From Mycobacterium szulgai (GTDB taxonomy: Bacteria > Actinomycetota > Actinomycetes > Mycobacteriales > Mycobacteriaceae), in contig NZ_LQPW01000086.1 in NCBI RefSeq assembly GCF_002116635.1, positions 1 to 64,000 of the forward strand: 64,000 nucleotides of DNA, written 5' to 3'. The notes below the pieces were generated by a model. The model worked only from the letters and a program-made list of their open reading frames with translations, ran no database searches and was not told the DNA's origin. Below, piece by piece: positions 28,516 to 38,295 of this stretch. Both the position numbers and the translations under genes were made by a program. How positions within the stretch are numbered: the first letter of the stretch is position 1; every line of letters starts with the position of its first letter.

Positions 28516-28549
28516 TTTCAAATGCGATAGCGCCGGTGATATCGCATTT
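28516..28549. repeat. Palindromic repeat element, copy B
   Basis: AAATGCGATA (28520-28529) and TATCGCATTT (28540-28549) are perfect 10-bp inverted arms around a 10-base spacer. The left arm lies within the 18-mer TTTCAAATGCGATAGCGC, which is identical to 15857-15874. The element starts 34 bp after the stop of the DUF6636-like gene, so as RNA it would form a hairpin behind a gene, as in copy A behind cyp124. Confidence 0.7.
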
Positions 28550-28643
28550 CAGAAGGCATCACACCCTCGGACGCGGCCTGGGCACCGAAAGACCGTTGAC
28601 GCGCGATCGACACGGCCGTGGAAACCGAACCCCCATGACAGCA

Positions 28644-28846
28644 GTACGGGAGGTGTTGGGGCTCAGCGATTTTGAAGCCGCGTGCGCTGCCGGGGCCGCA
28701 TTGTCCGCAGAGGAAGCTTGGGCAACAACAGGATTGGTGAGCGGCTGTTCATCTCACCGCGAACGATACAACGGCATCTATGGCACGTCTATGTCAAGCT
28801 TGGGATCACTTCACGGCTGCAGCTCATGCGAGAGGCAGGCCGCTGA
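28644..28846 (+). pseudogene. Remnant of a LuxR-type regulator C-terminus (paralogue of the next gene)
   Basis: Bases 28644-28717 translate to VREVLGLSDFEA and onward to EEA, matching VREALGPSDFDA...EEA near the end of the regulator that follows. In another frame, from 28718 to the TGA at 28844-28846, the DNA reads LGNNRIGERLFISPRTIQ then HVYVKLG and SRLQLMREAGR, matching the LuxR helix-turn-helix GLGNKEIGERLFVSPRTVQ and its end. About 38 residues between the two segments are missing, and the join shifts the frame. The rest of that paralogue is gone. This is what makes the frame of the next gene appear extended upstream. Confidence 0.85.
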
Positions 28847-28931
28847 CCGCCTAGGTGTACGCGTGCCACGGCAGCAAGTTTGCGCGTTTGTGCCGATGTT
28901 TTATGCGTCGGCGGCAGCAAAGCTGGCTACC

Positions 28932-31900
28932 ATGAGCCAACACGCGGAAATGCCGCCGCTGACCTGGAGCGAATTGGGCGTGAGCGAGTTGCTGCCGACC
29001 GGAACGGTGACGCTGCTGCTTGCTGACGTAGAGGGCTCGACGCGGCTGTGGGAAGCCCAGCCCGAGAAGATGACTGCCGCACTGGCGCAGCTGAACCGGA
29101 CGGTGAACCAGTCCGTCGCCGCCCATGACGGCGTGCGACCGCTGGAACAGGGCGAAGGTGACAGTTTCGTGGCGGCGTTCGCCAGGGCATCCGACGCCGT
29201 TTCATGCGCGCTGGCGTTGCAGCGCGCCGCGCTAAGCCCCATCCGGCTGCGCATCGGAATACACACCGGTGAGATACAGCTGCGCGACGACGCCAACTAC
29301 GCCGGTCCCACGGTCAATCGAACCGCCCGGCTGCGTGATCTGGCGCACGGCGGGCAAACCCTCCTTTCGGGGGCGACCGAACCGCTGGTCATTGATCGTC
29401 TCCCGGATGGTGTCTGGCTCGCCGATCTAGGTAGCTATCCGCTGCGCGACCTGCCGCGTCCTGAGCGCGTCGTGCAGCTGTGCCATCCCGACCTGGACAA
29501 CGAGTTTCCACCGCTTCGCGTCCGCCAGGCTGCCGCGTCGCACAACCTGCCCGCCCAGCTGACGAGTTTTGTAGGGCGGCAAGCCCAAATGGCCGAACTC
29601 CGCCAGATGGTCAGCAGCCAGCGGCTTGTCACATTGACGGGTGCTGGCGGTTCGGGAAAGACCCGGCTTGCCGTCGAAGTCGCGTCGCAACTCGTGACCG
29701 AATTCGCCGAGGGGATCTGGTACGTCGATCTTGCACCGATCACCAACACGGCAGTGGCACCGCTGACCGTCGCGCGCACACTTGGCCTGCCCGATCAGCC
29801 GGGCCGCTCCACCACGGACACGCTGGTGCGGTTCTTCGGCGACAAGGTGATGCTGCTGGTGCTCGACAATTGCGAGCATCTGCTCGACGCGTGCGGCAGT
29901 TTGGTGGTCGCGCTGCTGGCGGCCTGCCCGCACCTGGCGGTGCTGGCCACCAGTCGCGAACCGCTCGGCGTGCCCGGCGAATTAAGCTGGCGGGTACCGT
30001 CATTGCCGCTTGCTGACGAGGCCGTCGAGCTGTTCACCGACCGCGCCCGACGGGCTCGGCCCGAATTCGTCGTCGGACAGGCCGATGCGGCGTTAGTGAC
30101 CGAAATCTGTGAGCGCCTGGACGGTATGCCGTTGGCCATCGAACTTGCCGCTGCGCGGGTTCGGGCGCTGTCGCTGCGCCAGATCGTGGACAGCCTGCAC
30201 GACCGGTTCCGGCTACTCACCGGCGGGGCACGCACGGCGGTACGCCGCCAACAGACGCTGCGCGCCTCGGTGGATTGGTCGCACGCGCTGCTCACCGAGC
30301 CCGAACAGGTCTTGTTCCGGCGCCTATCGGTGTTTGCCGGCGGGTTCGATCTCGACGCCGCCCAAGCCGTCGGCGCCAGCAGCGCGGTCGAAAGCTATCA
30401 GCTGCTCGACCAACTCAGCCTGCTGGTGGACAAATCTCTGGTGCTCGCCTACGAAACCGGCGACGTCATGCGGTACCGGTTGCTGGAAACCGTGCGCCAG
30501 TATGCGTTGGAAAAGCTCGGTGAGTCCGGTGAGGCCGACGAGGTGCGCACCCGACATCGTGACCATTACACGGCAACGGCCGTCGAGTTGTATTCCCGCG
30601 AGCTGGCCGGCCTGGAGTCGTTACTGCAGTGGGTGCGCGTCGAGATCGACAACCTGCGTGCCGCGTTCACCTGGAGCAGAGAGACCGGCGACCGCGAGGC
30701 GGCGTTGCGTCTGGCTTCCTCCTTGGTCCATTTCTGGTTGCGCTGCGGCAGTTTCCGCGAAGCGGTAGCGGCGTTCGACGCGGTCCTGACCGACAAGTGC
30801 CCCGAGACGGTTGCGCCGAGCGTGTGGACACGTGCCGTGGCCGACCAGGGCACCATCGCAGCTTGGGTGGCGCTCCCCACGAACGCAGATCGCGCCAAGG
30901 AGGCCCTGGCCGTTGCCCGCCAACTCGATGACCTGGAGTTAATGCTCCGAACGCTCAACGCCTGCGGAATGATCGCCTTCTACGATGCCGAGGTAGCCGA
31001 GCCGTACCTCGCTGAGGCGATCGACCTCGCGCGTGCCATGGGTGACGACTGGAGCCTGTGCCAGATTCTCAGCTATCGGGCGGCCACCGGTGCGATTGCG
31101 GGCGAACTGGGCGCAGCGCGCGCTGCCGCGCAAGAGGGATATGAACTCAGCGAGGCACTTGGCGACCAATTCGTCTCCCGCGGTTGCCGAGCATGGCTGG
31201 GCGTGACGCTCTTTCTGTCGGGCGAGCTCAAAGATGCCGCTGAGGTGCTTCATTGCCTGGCCGAAGAGGCCGAAGCCGCCGGGGAGCTGCCCATGCAGAC
31301 GTTTGCGTATGTGGGCTACGGCTACCCGCTGGCACACCAGGGTCAGGTGGCCGCTGCACATGCGGCTGCGCGCGCTGCGCAGAGGTGCGCCGAAGCGATG
31401 GGCGGGGTGTACGCCGACTCGGTGTGCGCGACGTTGTCCACCGCCGCACTCGCCGCTGGTGACGCCGCGGCCGCCAGACGGGCAGCCGAGGATGCCTTTC
31501 AGGCGGCGATTCCGGTTCGCATGCTCTTCACCTGCAGCGTCACCCCGGCCGCCGAGGCCGCACTGGCGTGTGGCGATCTAGCCGGGGCTCGTGATTTGGC
31601 CGACAAGATCGTCGCGGTAGTTCCGGGCTGCCATCAAGTGGCCGCGCTGACGGCTCGCGCTTATGTCGCACTAGCGCAAGGTGAACCAGAGCAAGCCACG
31701 CGCGACGCGTATGAGGCGCTTGCCGCCGCCGCCGAAACACGGGGCTACGTGCGGGTTCCTTACACACTTGAGTGTCTTGCCGGCATTACCGCCGAAGCCG
31801 GTAATTGCTCGTACGCGGCGCGATTGTTAGGCGCGGCCGCCGCGATGCGGCGACGGCAGGGCGATGTCCGGTTTCCGATGTATCAAGCCGGATACGAGGC

Positions 31901-32228
31901 GGTGGTGGCTTTGGTACGGGAGGCGTTGGGGCCGAGCGATTTTGATGCCTCCTGGGGAGAAGGTGCCGCTTTGTCGACCGAAGAGGCAATCGCGTATGCG
32001 CGTCGAGGCCGGGGCGAGCAAAAGCGCCCGCGAAGCGGGTGGGGATCCCTGACACCGATGGAAAACGACGTCGTACGCCTGGTGCGGGAAGGCTTGGGCA
32101 ACAAGGAAATTGGTGAGCGGCTGTTTGTCTCACCGCGCACAGTACAAACGCATTTGACGCATGTATTCGCGAAACTAGGGTTGGCGTCGCGCGTTCAGTT
32201 GATGCAAGAGGCGAACCGTCGCCGCTGA
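28932..32228 (+). CDS. Adenylate/guanylate cyclase - ATPase - LuxR transcriptional regulator
   Basis: 1098 residues from the ATG at 28932. Residues about 20-190 form a class III nucleotide cyclase: GTVTLLLADVEGSTRLWEA (metal Asp), GEGDSFVAAF (second Asp), and NYAGPTVNRTARLRDL (Asn/Arg of the transition state). An AP/NB-ARC-type ATPase follows with Walker A GAGGSGKTRLA and Walker B LLVLDNCEHL, then TPR-like helical repeats, then a LuxR helix-turn-helix (GLGNKEIGERLFVSPRTVQ) at the end. M. tuberculosis has relatives (Rv0386, Rv1358, Rv2488c). Upstream codons are excluded because they cover the remnant at 28644-28846. The signal sensed and the target genes are unknown. Confidence 0.88.
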   Translation: MSQHAEMPPLTWSELGVSELLPTGTVTLLLADVEGSTRLWEAQPEKMTAALAQLNRTVNQSVAAHDGVRPLEQGEGDSFVAAFARASDAVSCALALQRAALSPIRLRIGIHTGEIQLRDDANYAGPTVNRTARLRDLAHGGQTLLSGATEPLVIDRLPDGVWLADLGSYPLRDLPRPERVVQLCHPDLDNEFPPLRVRQAAASHNLPAQLTSFVGRQAQMAELRQMVSSQRLVTLTGAGGSGKTRLAVEVASQLVTEFAEGIWYVDLAPITNTAVAPLTVARTLGLPDQPGRSTTDTLVRFFGDKVMLLVLDNCEHLLDACGSLVVALLAACPHLAVLATSREPLGVPGELSWRVPSLPLADEAVELFTDRARRARPEFVVGQADAALVTEICERLDGMPLAIELAAARVRALSLRQIVDSLHDRFRLLTGGARTAVRRQQTLRASVDWSHALLTEPEQVLFRRLSVFAGGFDLDAAQAVGASSAVESYQLLDQLSLLVDKSLVLAYETGDVMRYRLLETVRQYALEKLGESGEADEVRTRHRDHYTATAVELYSRELAGLESLLQWVRVEIDNLRAAFTWSRETGDREAALRLASSLVHFWLRCGSFREAVAAFDAVLTDKCPETVAPSVWTRAVADQGTIAAWVALPTNADRAKEALAVARQLDDLELMLRTLNACGMIAFYDAEVAEPYLAEAIDLARAMGDDWSLCQILSYRAATGAIAGELGAARAAAQEGYELSEALGDQFVSRGCRAWLGVTLFLSGELKDAAEVLHCLAEEAEAAGELPMQTFAYVGYGYPLAHQGQVAAAHAAARAAQRCAEAMGGVYADSVCATLSTAALAAGDAAAARRAAEDAFQAAIPVRMLFTCSVTPAAEAALACGDLAGARDLADKIVAVVPGCHQVAALTARAYVALAQGEPEQATRDAYEALAAAAETRGYVRVPYTLECLAGITAEAGNCSYAARLLGAAAAMRRRQGDVRFPMYQAGYEAVVALVREALGPSDFDASWGEGAALSTEEAIAYARRGRGEQKRPRSGWGSLTPMENDVVRLVREGLGNKEIGERLFVSPRTVQTHLTHVFAKLGLASRVQLMQEANRRR

Positions 32229-32373
32229 ACTCTTATCGGGTGGTCTGTCAATAGCGCGGCGTCAGCCGGGGTGCGCCCGACGCGCCCGAGTGAGCAGGCA
32301 AAATGGTTCACAGCGCAGCGTTGGCGCGTTATGGTCTGGCCAGTTACTGACAGATTGTCGATGGGAGGGCTCG

Positions 32374-34248
32374 TTGGAGGGAACTTCGTTCGGCAATTAC
32401 TGGCTGCTCGAATTGCTGGGCCGCGGCGGCATGGGTGAAGTGTGGCGGGCATACGACACCGTCACCGAGCGTGTGGTCGCGCTCAAGATTCTGCCCACCC
32501 AGATTTCCGACGACGAAGTTTTCCAGCAGCGGTTCCGCCGCGAAGCCCATACGGCCGCGCGATTGAGCGACCCGCATCTGATCCCGATTCATACCTACGG
32601 GGAAATCAACGGGCAGCTGTTCGTGGACATGCGGTTGATCGAGGGCCACGACCTACAGTCGGTGCTGAGCCGGGGGCCGCTACCCGCGGCGCGGGCGGTG
32701 CGCATTACCGAACAAGTCGCCAAGGCACTGCACGCCGCCCACCGGGGCGGACTGTTGCACCGGGATGTCAAGCCCGCCAACATCTTGCTCGACGCAGACG
32801 ACTTCGCCTACCTGATAGATTTCGGCATAGCAAGCGCGGCAGGCGAATTGGGCTTGACCGCGGCCGGCGATGTGATTGGCACCTCGCATTACATGGCCCC
32901 CGAACGGTTCAGCACTGGACAGGTCGACGCCCGCTCGGACATCTACTCGCTGGCCTGTGTGCTCTATGAGTGCTTGACCGCGCGATACCCCTTCCCTGGC
33001 GACACGCTGGATCAACAGATCACCAGCCACCTCACCGCTCCGCCGCCGCGGCCGTCGAATACCAACCCCGGGCTGCCCGGGGGTCTCGACAATGTCATCG
33101 CAAAGGCGATGGCCAAGAATCCCGGCGATCGCTACGGCACGGCGCTGGATTTGGCGCGTGCTGCACACGACGCCCTCAGCACGCCGCCGCTGCGGCCTTC
33201 TGGATGGGTTCAGTCGGCAAGCCGAATCGATGCCCACGCCCGTCCGGAATTTGGCCAGCCGCAGCCCCCGTCACCGCGGAACCCCTCCGGCCCGATTACC
33301 GTCCCGCGGCCGCTGCCGCCGGTGTTGCCGCCCCCGGGGCGCGAAGCCCCTAGACCGGTGATCGCTGCGATGCGGCCGCCGCCGCCGTGGTGGCGACGCA
33401 AGGTCCCGCTTATTTCGGCCGCCATTCTGGCCGCTGTCGCTGTCGCTATTGGGGTCACGGTCGCCGTCGGCAATTCCCATCCCGCCGGCGAACAATATCA
33501 GCAGGTGACGCTGCCTTTCACCGGGCTGCGCGACCCCCAGGGTTTGTCGGTCGACATTGGCGGCACCGTCTACGTCGGCGACACCATGCACAACCGGATC
33601 CTGGCTTTGTCCGCGGGCGCGACCACACCGGCCGTGCTGCCGTTCGAGGGCCTCAGCTATCCGACGGGTGTGACCGCCGACAACACCGGCACCGTCTACG
33701 TCAACGACGCCGGCAATAAACGGGTACTGGTGCTTCGTCCCGGCTCGACCACACCAACCGCCCTGCCGTTTACCGACCTGAGCAATCCGACCGGTCTGAC
33801 CGTGGACAGTAGCCGCACCGTCTACGTCACCGACACGGGCAAGAATCGCGTGGTGGCGCTGCCCGCCGGTTCCACCACGCAAACCGAGCTGTCCTTCAGC
33901 GGCCTCAACGGACCCACCGGTTTGGTGGTCAACAGCAGCGGCACCGTCTACGTCGCCGACGGCGGCAACAATCGGGTGCTTAAATTGCTCGCCGGCTCGA
34001 ATGTGCCAGTCACGCTGCCGTTTACCGGGCTCAACCAACCCGGCGGTGTCACCCTGGACAACGACGGCGCCGTGTACGTCACCGACAGTGGGAACAACCG
34101 GACGCTGAAGTTGCCGCCGGGCTCGTCAAAGCAAGAAGTGCTGCCGTTCAAGGGGCTGAACTATCCGTGGGGCTTGGCTGTCGACAACAACGGCACGGTC
34201 TATGTCGGTGGCCGGAACGATCAGATCGTGGCGTTGCGGCAGAAGTAG
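32374..34248 (+). CDS. PknD-like Ser/Thr protein kinase with NHL beta-propeller sensor
   Basis: 624 residues. The kinase domain (about 8-270) has the Gly-rich loop LLGRGGMGEV, Lys in VVALK, catalytic loop HRDVKPAN and DFG (LIDFGIA), so it should be active. A Pro-rich linker, one transmembrane helix (about 344-366) and six NHL-type repeats (each with LPFxGLxxPxGLxVDxxGTVYVxD) follow, forming an extracytoplasmic propeller as in PknD. The TTG at 32374 is proposed as start from the adjacent GGGAGGG; an in-frame start at 32290 would add 28 unconserved residues. It is probably a PknD paralogue. Ligand and substrates are unknown. Confidence 0.87.
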   Translation: MEGTSFGNYWLLELLGRGGMGEVWRAYDTVTERVVALKILPTQISDDEVFQQRFRREAHTAARLSDPHLIPIHTYGEINGQLFVDMRLIEGHDLQSVLSRGPLPAARAVRITEQVAKALHAAHRGGLLHRDVKPANILLDADDFAYLIDFGIASAAGELGLTAAGDVIGTSHYMAPERFSTGQVDARSDIYSLACVLYECLTARYPFPGDTLDQQITSHLTAPPPRPSNTNPGLPGGLDNVIAKAMAKNPGDRYGTALDLARAAHDALSTPPLRPSGWVQSASRIDAHARPEFGQPQPPSPRNPSGPITVPRPLPPVLPPPGREAPRPVIAAMRPPPPWWRRKVPLISAAILAAVAVAIGVTVAVGNSHPAGEQYQQVTLPFTGLRDPQGLSVDIGGTVYVGDTMHNRILALSAGATTPAVLPFEGLSYPTGVTADNTGTVYVNDAGNKRVLVLRPGSTTPTALPFTDLSNPTGLTVDSSRTVYVTDTGKNRVVALPAGSTTQTELSFSGLNGPTGLVVNSSGTVYVADGGNNRVLKLLAGSNVPVTLPFTGLNQPGGVTLDNDGAVYVTDSGNNRTLKLPPGSSKQEVLPFKGLNYPWGLAVDNNGTVYVGGRNDQIVALRQK

Positions 34249-34459
34249 GTTGTGGACCCTACATCAAGACTCTTTGAGCATTCAGCGTGCTTGAAGTCGG
34301 TGGCGTAATGACTCCCCCCACCCCCCGAGGGACCTACGACTACCCCACCAGTGCCCTTATGCCCTGGCCGCCACACCCCTCCCCGCGACACCATCCACTT
34401 ACGAAGTCTGCGAGCGCCCGACCTGGACAGCGACCCAGACTTCGGATGGGAGAAGCAAA

Positions 34460-35854
34460 GTGACCAAACCAATTCCGCCACTTGACCTTTCATGGCTATT
34501 GATCGAGTCGCCGGCCGGTACCACCCACGTTGGCGCGATGCTGCTGTTCAAGAAGCCCAAAGGCCAGGAACCCGTCGCCGAGATCGTGCAGACCTACCGG
34601 GAGTGCACGCCTGAGCCGCCGTTCAATTATGTGCCGGAACTCTTGGTCCGCGGCGCGCCCCACTTCCGGGAGGTGACGAGTTGGGACCCGCATTACCACG
34701 TCGGGCACCTGTCGCTTCCCGCAAATGCCACCTACGACGACCTGCTGCGCCTGGTCGCCGATCTACACGAGGCTCAACTGGATCGCCACCGGCCACTGTT
34801 TCGCTGCTGGGTCATCGACGGCCTACCGGATGACATGTTCGCGATCTACACCAAGACCCATCACTCGATCATCGACGGCGAATCGGGCCTCAAACGGCTC
34901 TACGCCGGCCTGAGCACCACCGACCTCCCCGGCATTCCCAAACCAGCCTTCGCGCTCGGCCTGCCGGCACCCGAACCGCACCCGCACACGCCACTGATTG
35001 AAAAGGTCGCCGACTCGATCCGCGGGACCTTGACGCAGTTCTCTGCACTGAATCAGATCGCCCTAACCGCGCTGCGCAAGGTGCTCACCGGCCTACTCGG
35101 ATCCCATCTCGAGGGCAGCCTGCCATTTGTCGCACAGCACGCGCCAACCAACGTGCCGCTGGAGATCGGGCGCCGATTCGGCACACTTTCCCTTCCGCTG
35201 GCCGAGATGCGCGAGGTCGGCCACCACTTCGGCGCGACCCTCAACGATGTGGCGGCTGCCGTCATCGACGGCGGACTGCATGCATACCTGCGCGCCACCG
35301 ACCGCGAGTTCGCGCACCCGTTCATCGCGATGTGCCCGGTGTCGCTGCGCGCCGAAGACGACACGACGATCGGCACCCGGGTGTCGGCGATGTTCGTGCG
35401 GCTCGGCGAGCCCCGCGCCAGCACGCCCGAGCGAATCCACCAGGTGGTGGACTCGGTCGCGACCGCCAAAAAAGAGCTCGGCGGCATGTCCAAAGAAGCG
35501 GCATTGACCTATGCGGTCGGCCTCGTCGCACTCGCCGGCCTGGGCGCCTCCACACACCTGGACCGCATCACACATCCGGCCTGCAACCTCGTCATCTCCA
35601 ACGTGGCAGGCGCCCAGGAGACCCGGTACCTCAACGGCGCCCGCCTACTTGGCATCTATCCCGTCTCCGCACTCGCCGCCTCGATCGGGCTCAACGCCAC
35701 GCTGGCGTCCTACCACGACGACATGAATTTCGGCTTCGTCGCAAACGCCGCCGCGATCGACGACGCGACGCTGCTAGCCCAGCTGACGCTGCAGGCCTAC
35801 GAGGAGCTGAAGGAAGCGGCGGGAACGCGGACTCCGGCCCGCGCGTCGTCCTGA
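34460..35854 (+). CDS. Wax ester synthase/diacylglycerol acyltransferase (WS/DGAT)
   Basis: 464 residues. The acyltransferase motif HHxxxDG is intact as HHSIIDG in TKTHHSIIDGESG. The N-terminal block PPLDLSWLLIESPAGTTHVGA and a C-terminal NLVISNVAGAQETRYLNGA are both family features. These enzymes esterify diacylglycerol or long-chain alcohols with acyl-CoA to make triacylglycerol or wax ester stores at the membrane. GTG start with GGGAGAAG upstream. A weak hairpin (CGTCGT-CCTGAA-ACGACG, 35844-35861) overlaps the stop, between this gene and its convergent homologue. The 211-bp gap upstream (34249-34459) holds no gene. Confidence 0.9.
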   Translation: MTKPIPPLDLSWLLIESPAGTTHVGAMLLFKKPKGQEPVAEIVQTYRECTPEPPFNYVPELLVRGAPHFREVTSWDPHYHVGHLSLPANATYDDLLRLVADLHEAQLDRHRPLFRCWVIDGLPDDMFAIYTKTHHSIIDGESGLKRLYAGLSTTDLPGIPKPAFALGLPAPEPHPHTPLIEKVADSIRGTLTQFSALNQIALTALRKVLTGLLGSHLEGSLPFVAQHAPTNVPLEIGRRFGTLSLPLAEMREVGHHFGATLNDVAAAVIDGGLHAYLRATDREFAHPFIAMCPVSLRAEDDTTIGTRVSAMFVRLGEPRASTPERIHQVVDSVATAKKELGGMSKEAALTYAVGLVALAGLGASTHLDRITHPACNLVISNVAGAQETRYLNGARLLGIYPVSALAASIGLNATLASYHDDMNFGFVANAAAIDDATLLAQLTLQAYEELKEAAGTRTPARASS

Positions 35855-35877
35855 AACGACGGCCCCTGAAAAGAGCG

Positions 35878-37266
35878 TTACCCGGCCGACCGGCGCCTGG
35901 AACCGCGCCGTGCCCGGCTCGCCCCAACCAGCCGCGCCACCCCTTCTTCGATTCCGGTGGCGAGCGCCTGAATGTCGGGCGCGGTTGCGTAGTCAGCAGT
36001 GATGCCGAACACGAAGCTGTCGGCGTAGCTGACCATAGCAACGCCGGTGCGCAACTGCAGCGCGATCGGCGGGATGGGCAGCATCTCCAGCACCCGCCGA
36101 CCCATCAAGTGCTGTTGTCTGCGCGGACCGGGAACGTTGGTCGCCACGGCGACCACCGCCTTCTGCGGCAGACGACTCAACAAGCGAACTCCCCACGCCG
36201 AGAAGGCAAATGGAACATTTTTGGCGGCTGCAGCCAACGCACTGCCTCCTTGGCGCTGGCCGCTGCCTTTGGCCGTGACCAGCCGGCTGTGTACCAGCTG
36301 CAGCTGCTTCACCGGGTCCGGCTCGTCCACGGGCAATAGCGGCAGCATCGCCGAGACTCGATTGTCGGTCTTGTTGAAGTGATTGGTGCCGCGCACCGAA
36401 ACCGGAACCAGGGTGCGCAGCGAACTGTGCCCGGGCTGTTCGCCGCGGTTGAGCAGAATGCGTCGGTAGCTATCGGTAATCGCCGCTAGCGCAACGTCAT
36501 TGAGCGTCACATCGAAGGCCTTCGCAACTTCATTCAGGTCGGCCAGACGCACCCGCGCCGCATGGTAGCGGCGCAACGTGGTGACGGGACCGTGCAATGA
36601 CGATTCCGGGGCCGGATTCAACAGACTGGCCGTCAACTCGGCTGCACCCAGGGCGGCGTGCTCGGCTGCGACGGCCACCCCAAAGGCGCTGCGTACCAAC
36701 CCGCTTACCACGCTGAACGGGTTCAGGCTGAACTTGATGGGCAGCCCAAATCGGCGCTGCTGCGCGGCGCGAATGTCGGTTGCGTAGCTGCCGCCACCTT
36801 CGTCGTCGCTGAACTTCGCCAACATCTGAGTGGTCGCGATGCCATCGGCAATGCAGTGATGCAGCTTGGTCAGCACCGCCCACCGGTCATCACTCAACCC
36901 CTCGATGAAGAAGCAATCCCACAGCGGGCGTTCCCGGTCGAGCCGGCGCTCCATCACGGTCGCCACCATTTCGAACAATTCCGGATCCCCACCCGGATGC
37001 GGCACGGCGACGCGGTGCAGATGACGGGAGATGTCGAAGTGCGGATCCTCCACCCATTCGGGTGAACCGAGATCGAGCGGATGAGTCCGCAGCACCTGCC
37101 GGCACCGCGGAATCGACGAAGCCCGATCGGCGAACGACGCGACGAACTCCTCGTAGGTCGGCGGCGGCCCCTCCATGATCGACACCCCACCGATCGCCAG
37201 ACTCACATGCGGATCGGCATCTTCGACCTCAAGAAAAGTCGCGTCGAGCGGCGTCAAATGCTCCAT
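35878..37266 (-). CDS. Wax ester synthase/diacylglycerol acyltransferase (WS/DGAT), second copy
   Basis: 462 residues. The active-site motif is HHCIADG (TKLHHCIADGIATTQ). The N-terminus MEHLTPLDATFLEVED and the late VATNVPGPRRQQHLMGR are typical of the family. It is convergent with the other WS/DGAT, 23 bp apart, but the two differ clearly in sequence, so a recent tandem duplication is unlikely. The second member keeps the canonical PLDATF start that the first has as PLDLSW, and the two may differ in acyl acceptor. Confidence 0.9.
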   Translation of the reverse strand: MEHLTPLDATFLEVEDADPHVSLAIGGVSIMEGPPPTYEEFVASFADRASSIPRCRQVLRTHPLDLGSPEWVEDPHFDISRHLHRVAVPHPGGDPELFEMVATVMERRLDRERPLWDCFFIEGLSDDRWAVLTKLHHCIADGIATTQMLAKFSDDEGGGSYATDIRAAQQRRFGLPIKFSLNPFSVVSGLVRSAFGVAVAAEHAALGAAELTASLLNPAPESSLHGPVTTLRRYHAARVRLADLNEVAKAFDVTLNDVALAAITDSYRRILLNRGEQPGHSSLRTLVPVSVRGTNHFNKTDNRVSAMLPLLPVDEPDPVKQLQLVHSRLVTAKGSGQRQGGSALAAAAKNVPFAFSAWGVRLLSRLPQKAVVAVATNVPGPRRQQHLMGRRVLEMLPIPPIALQLRTGVAMVSYADSFVFGITADYATAPDIQALATGIEEGVARLVGASRARRGSRRRSAG

Positions 37267-37341
37267 TCGGTAACTGTCCGCCCCGCACGCACCAGGCCGT
37301 CAGAGTAAGAAGTCATATCCTCGAGGGCCAAACGGCAAAAA

Positions 37342-37797
37342 TCACGCCGGCCGGGGCGGCAGTGCCCGAAGCCACTTCTCGGTAAGCAACTCCAGCAGCT
37401 GCCCATCCGGATCACGGATCATCGCAGAATGCGCAGACACCGTTCCTTCGACCACCACTCCCCCAAATCCCTCGACCTTCTCCAACACGCCACCGAGATC
37501 GGACACCCAGAACGAAATATGGGTCAGCCCCACCTGATCCATGGCGCGCTGCGAACCGGCGTGAACGGCACGCCGGGAGTAGTCGATGAGTTCGAGTACA
37601 AACCCGTCGCGTACCAGATACGTCGCATGCACGCCGAGCGGCTCGGGCAGTTGCACCAGCTGAGAAGTGCGGTCGTCGGGCGGTTCGATCTCCCACCAGA
37701 ACTCGAATCCGAGTAGGCCTTCATAGAAGCGGCGCGAGCGCTCCCGATCCGCCACGCATAGTCCGACATGATTGAAACCCGTTCGGTGACTGCCCAT
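37342..37797 (-). CDS. Glyoxalase/bleomycin-resistance (VOC) family protein
   Basis: 151 residues, two beta-alpha-beta-beta-beta modules. Metal ligands are in place: His in FNHVGLCV, Glu in FVLELIDY, His in LTHISFWV and Glu in QLLELLTEK. The DPDGQLLEL ending is characteristic of lactoylglutathione-lyase-like VOC enzymes. Substrate is unknown; in mycobacteria mycothiol would replace glutathione, or the enzyme may be a dioxygenase or epimerase. It lies 15 bp downstream of the STAS-like gene on the same strand and is probably co-transcribed. Confidence 0.85.
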   Translation of the reverse strand: MGSHRTGFNHVGLCVADRERSRRFYEGLLGFEFWWEIEPPDDRTSQLVQLPEPLGVHATYLVRDGFVLELIDYSRRAVHAGSQRAMDQVGLTHISFWVSDLGGVLEKVEGFGGVVVEGTVSAHSAMIRDPDGQLLELLTEKWLRALPPRPA

Positions 37798-37812
37798 TTC
37801 GGCGCCGTATCT

Positions 37813-38181
37813 TCAGCCCGCGGCCCACTCCTTGGCCCGCTCGAGCTCGTCGAGTTTGAACAAGGCGATCTCGCCGGGAACCATCCACGCCAGCGCATGC
37901 AGCGTGTGGGTGACCCACTCCTTATCGGTTACTACCGCGATCCGCTTGAAGGCCGAATGATGCTGGAACAGCGCGCCGAAGCCCAGCTTGAGGTCCTCGA
38001 CGAACCCGCCGGGGCCGAAGCCCTCGTAGTCGGACGCGATGACCTCGACAATCCTGAGTTCGCCGGTTTCCAGCGCTTGCTCCATCGCCGGCTTGACCGC
38101 GCGCAGGTCGTCACCGAGCAACCGGCCGGAGACGCGAATGCCGGTCACCCCCTGAGGCATGTCGGACAGCATTTCGATCAT
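37813..38181 (-). CDS. SpoIIAA-like (STAS fold) protein
   Basis: 122 residues with alternating strands and helices: VTGIRVSGRLLGDDLRAVKP, then YEGFGPGGFVEDLKLG and FKRIAVVTDKEWV. This matches the SpoIIAA-like family (formerly DUF3478), whose members may bind lipophilic ligands or act in anti-sigma regulation. No phosphorylatable Ser in the anti-sigma antagonist DSSG context is visible, so a partner-switch role is unsupported. GGGGA precedes the ATG. Confidence 0.78.
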   Translation of the reverse strand: MIEMLSDMPQGVTGIRVSGRLLGDDLRAVKPAMEQALETGELRIVEVIASDYEGFGPGGFVEDLKLGFGALFQHHSAFKRIAVVTDKEWVTHTLHALAWMVPGEIALFKLDELERAKEWAAG

Positions 38182-38295
38182 CGAATTCCCCTTTCTCCTC
38201 GATGAGCCCGGTCCGCAATTTACGCGCGCGGCGCGCGCTTCGGCCAGCTAGCTACAGTGAATCGCTGAGCGGCACGGTCGAAAGGTGAGGTCTTC

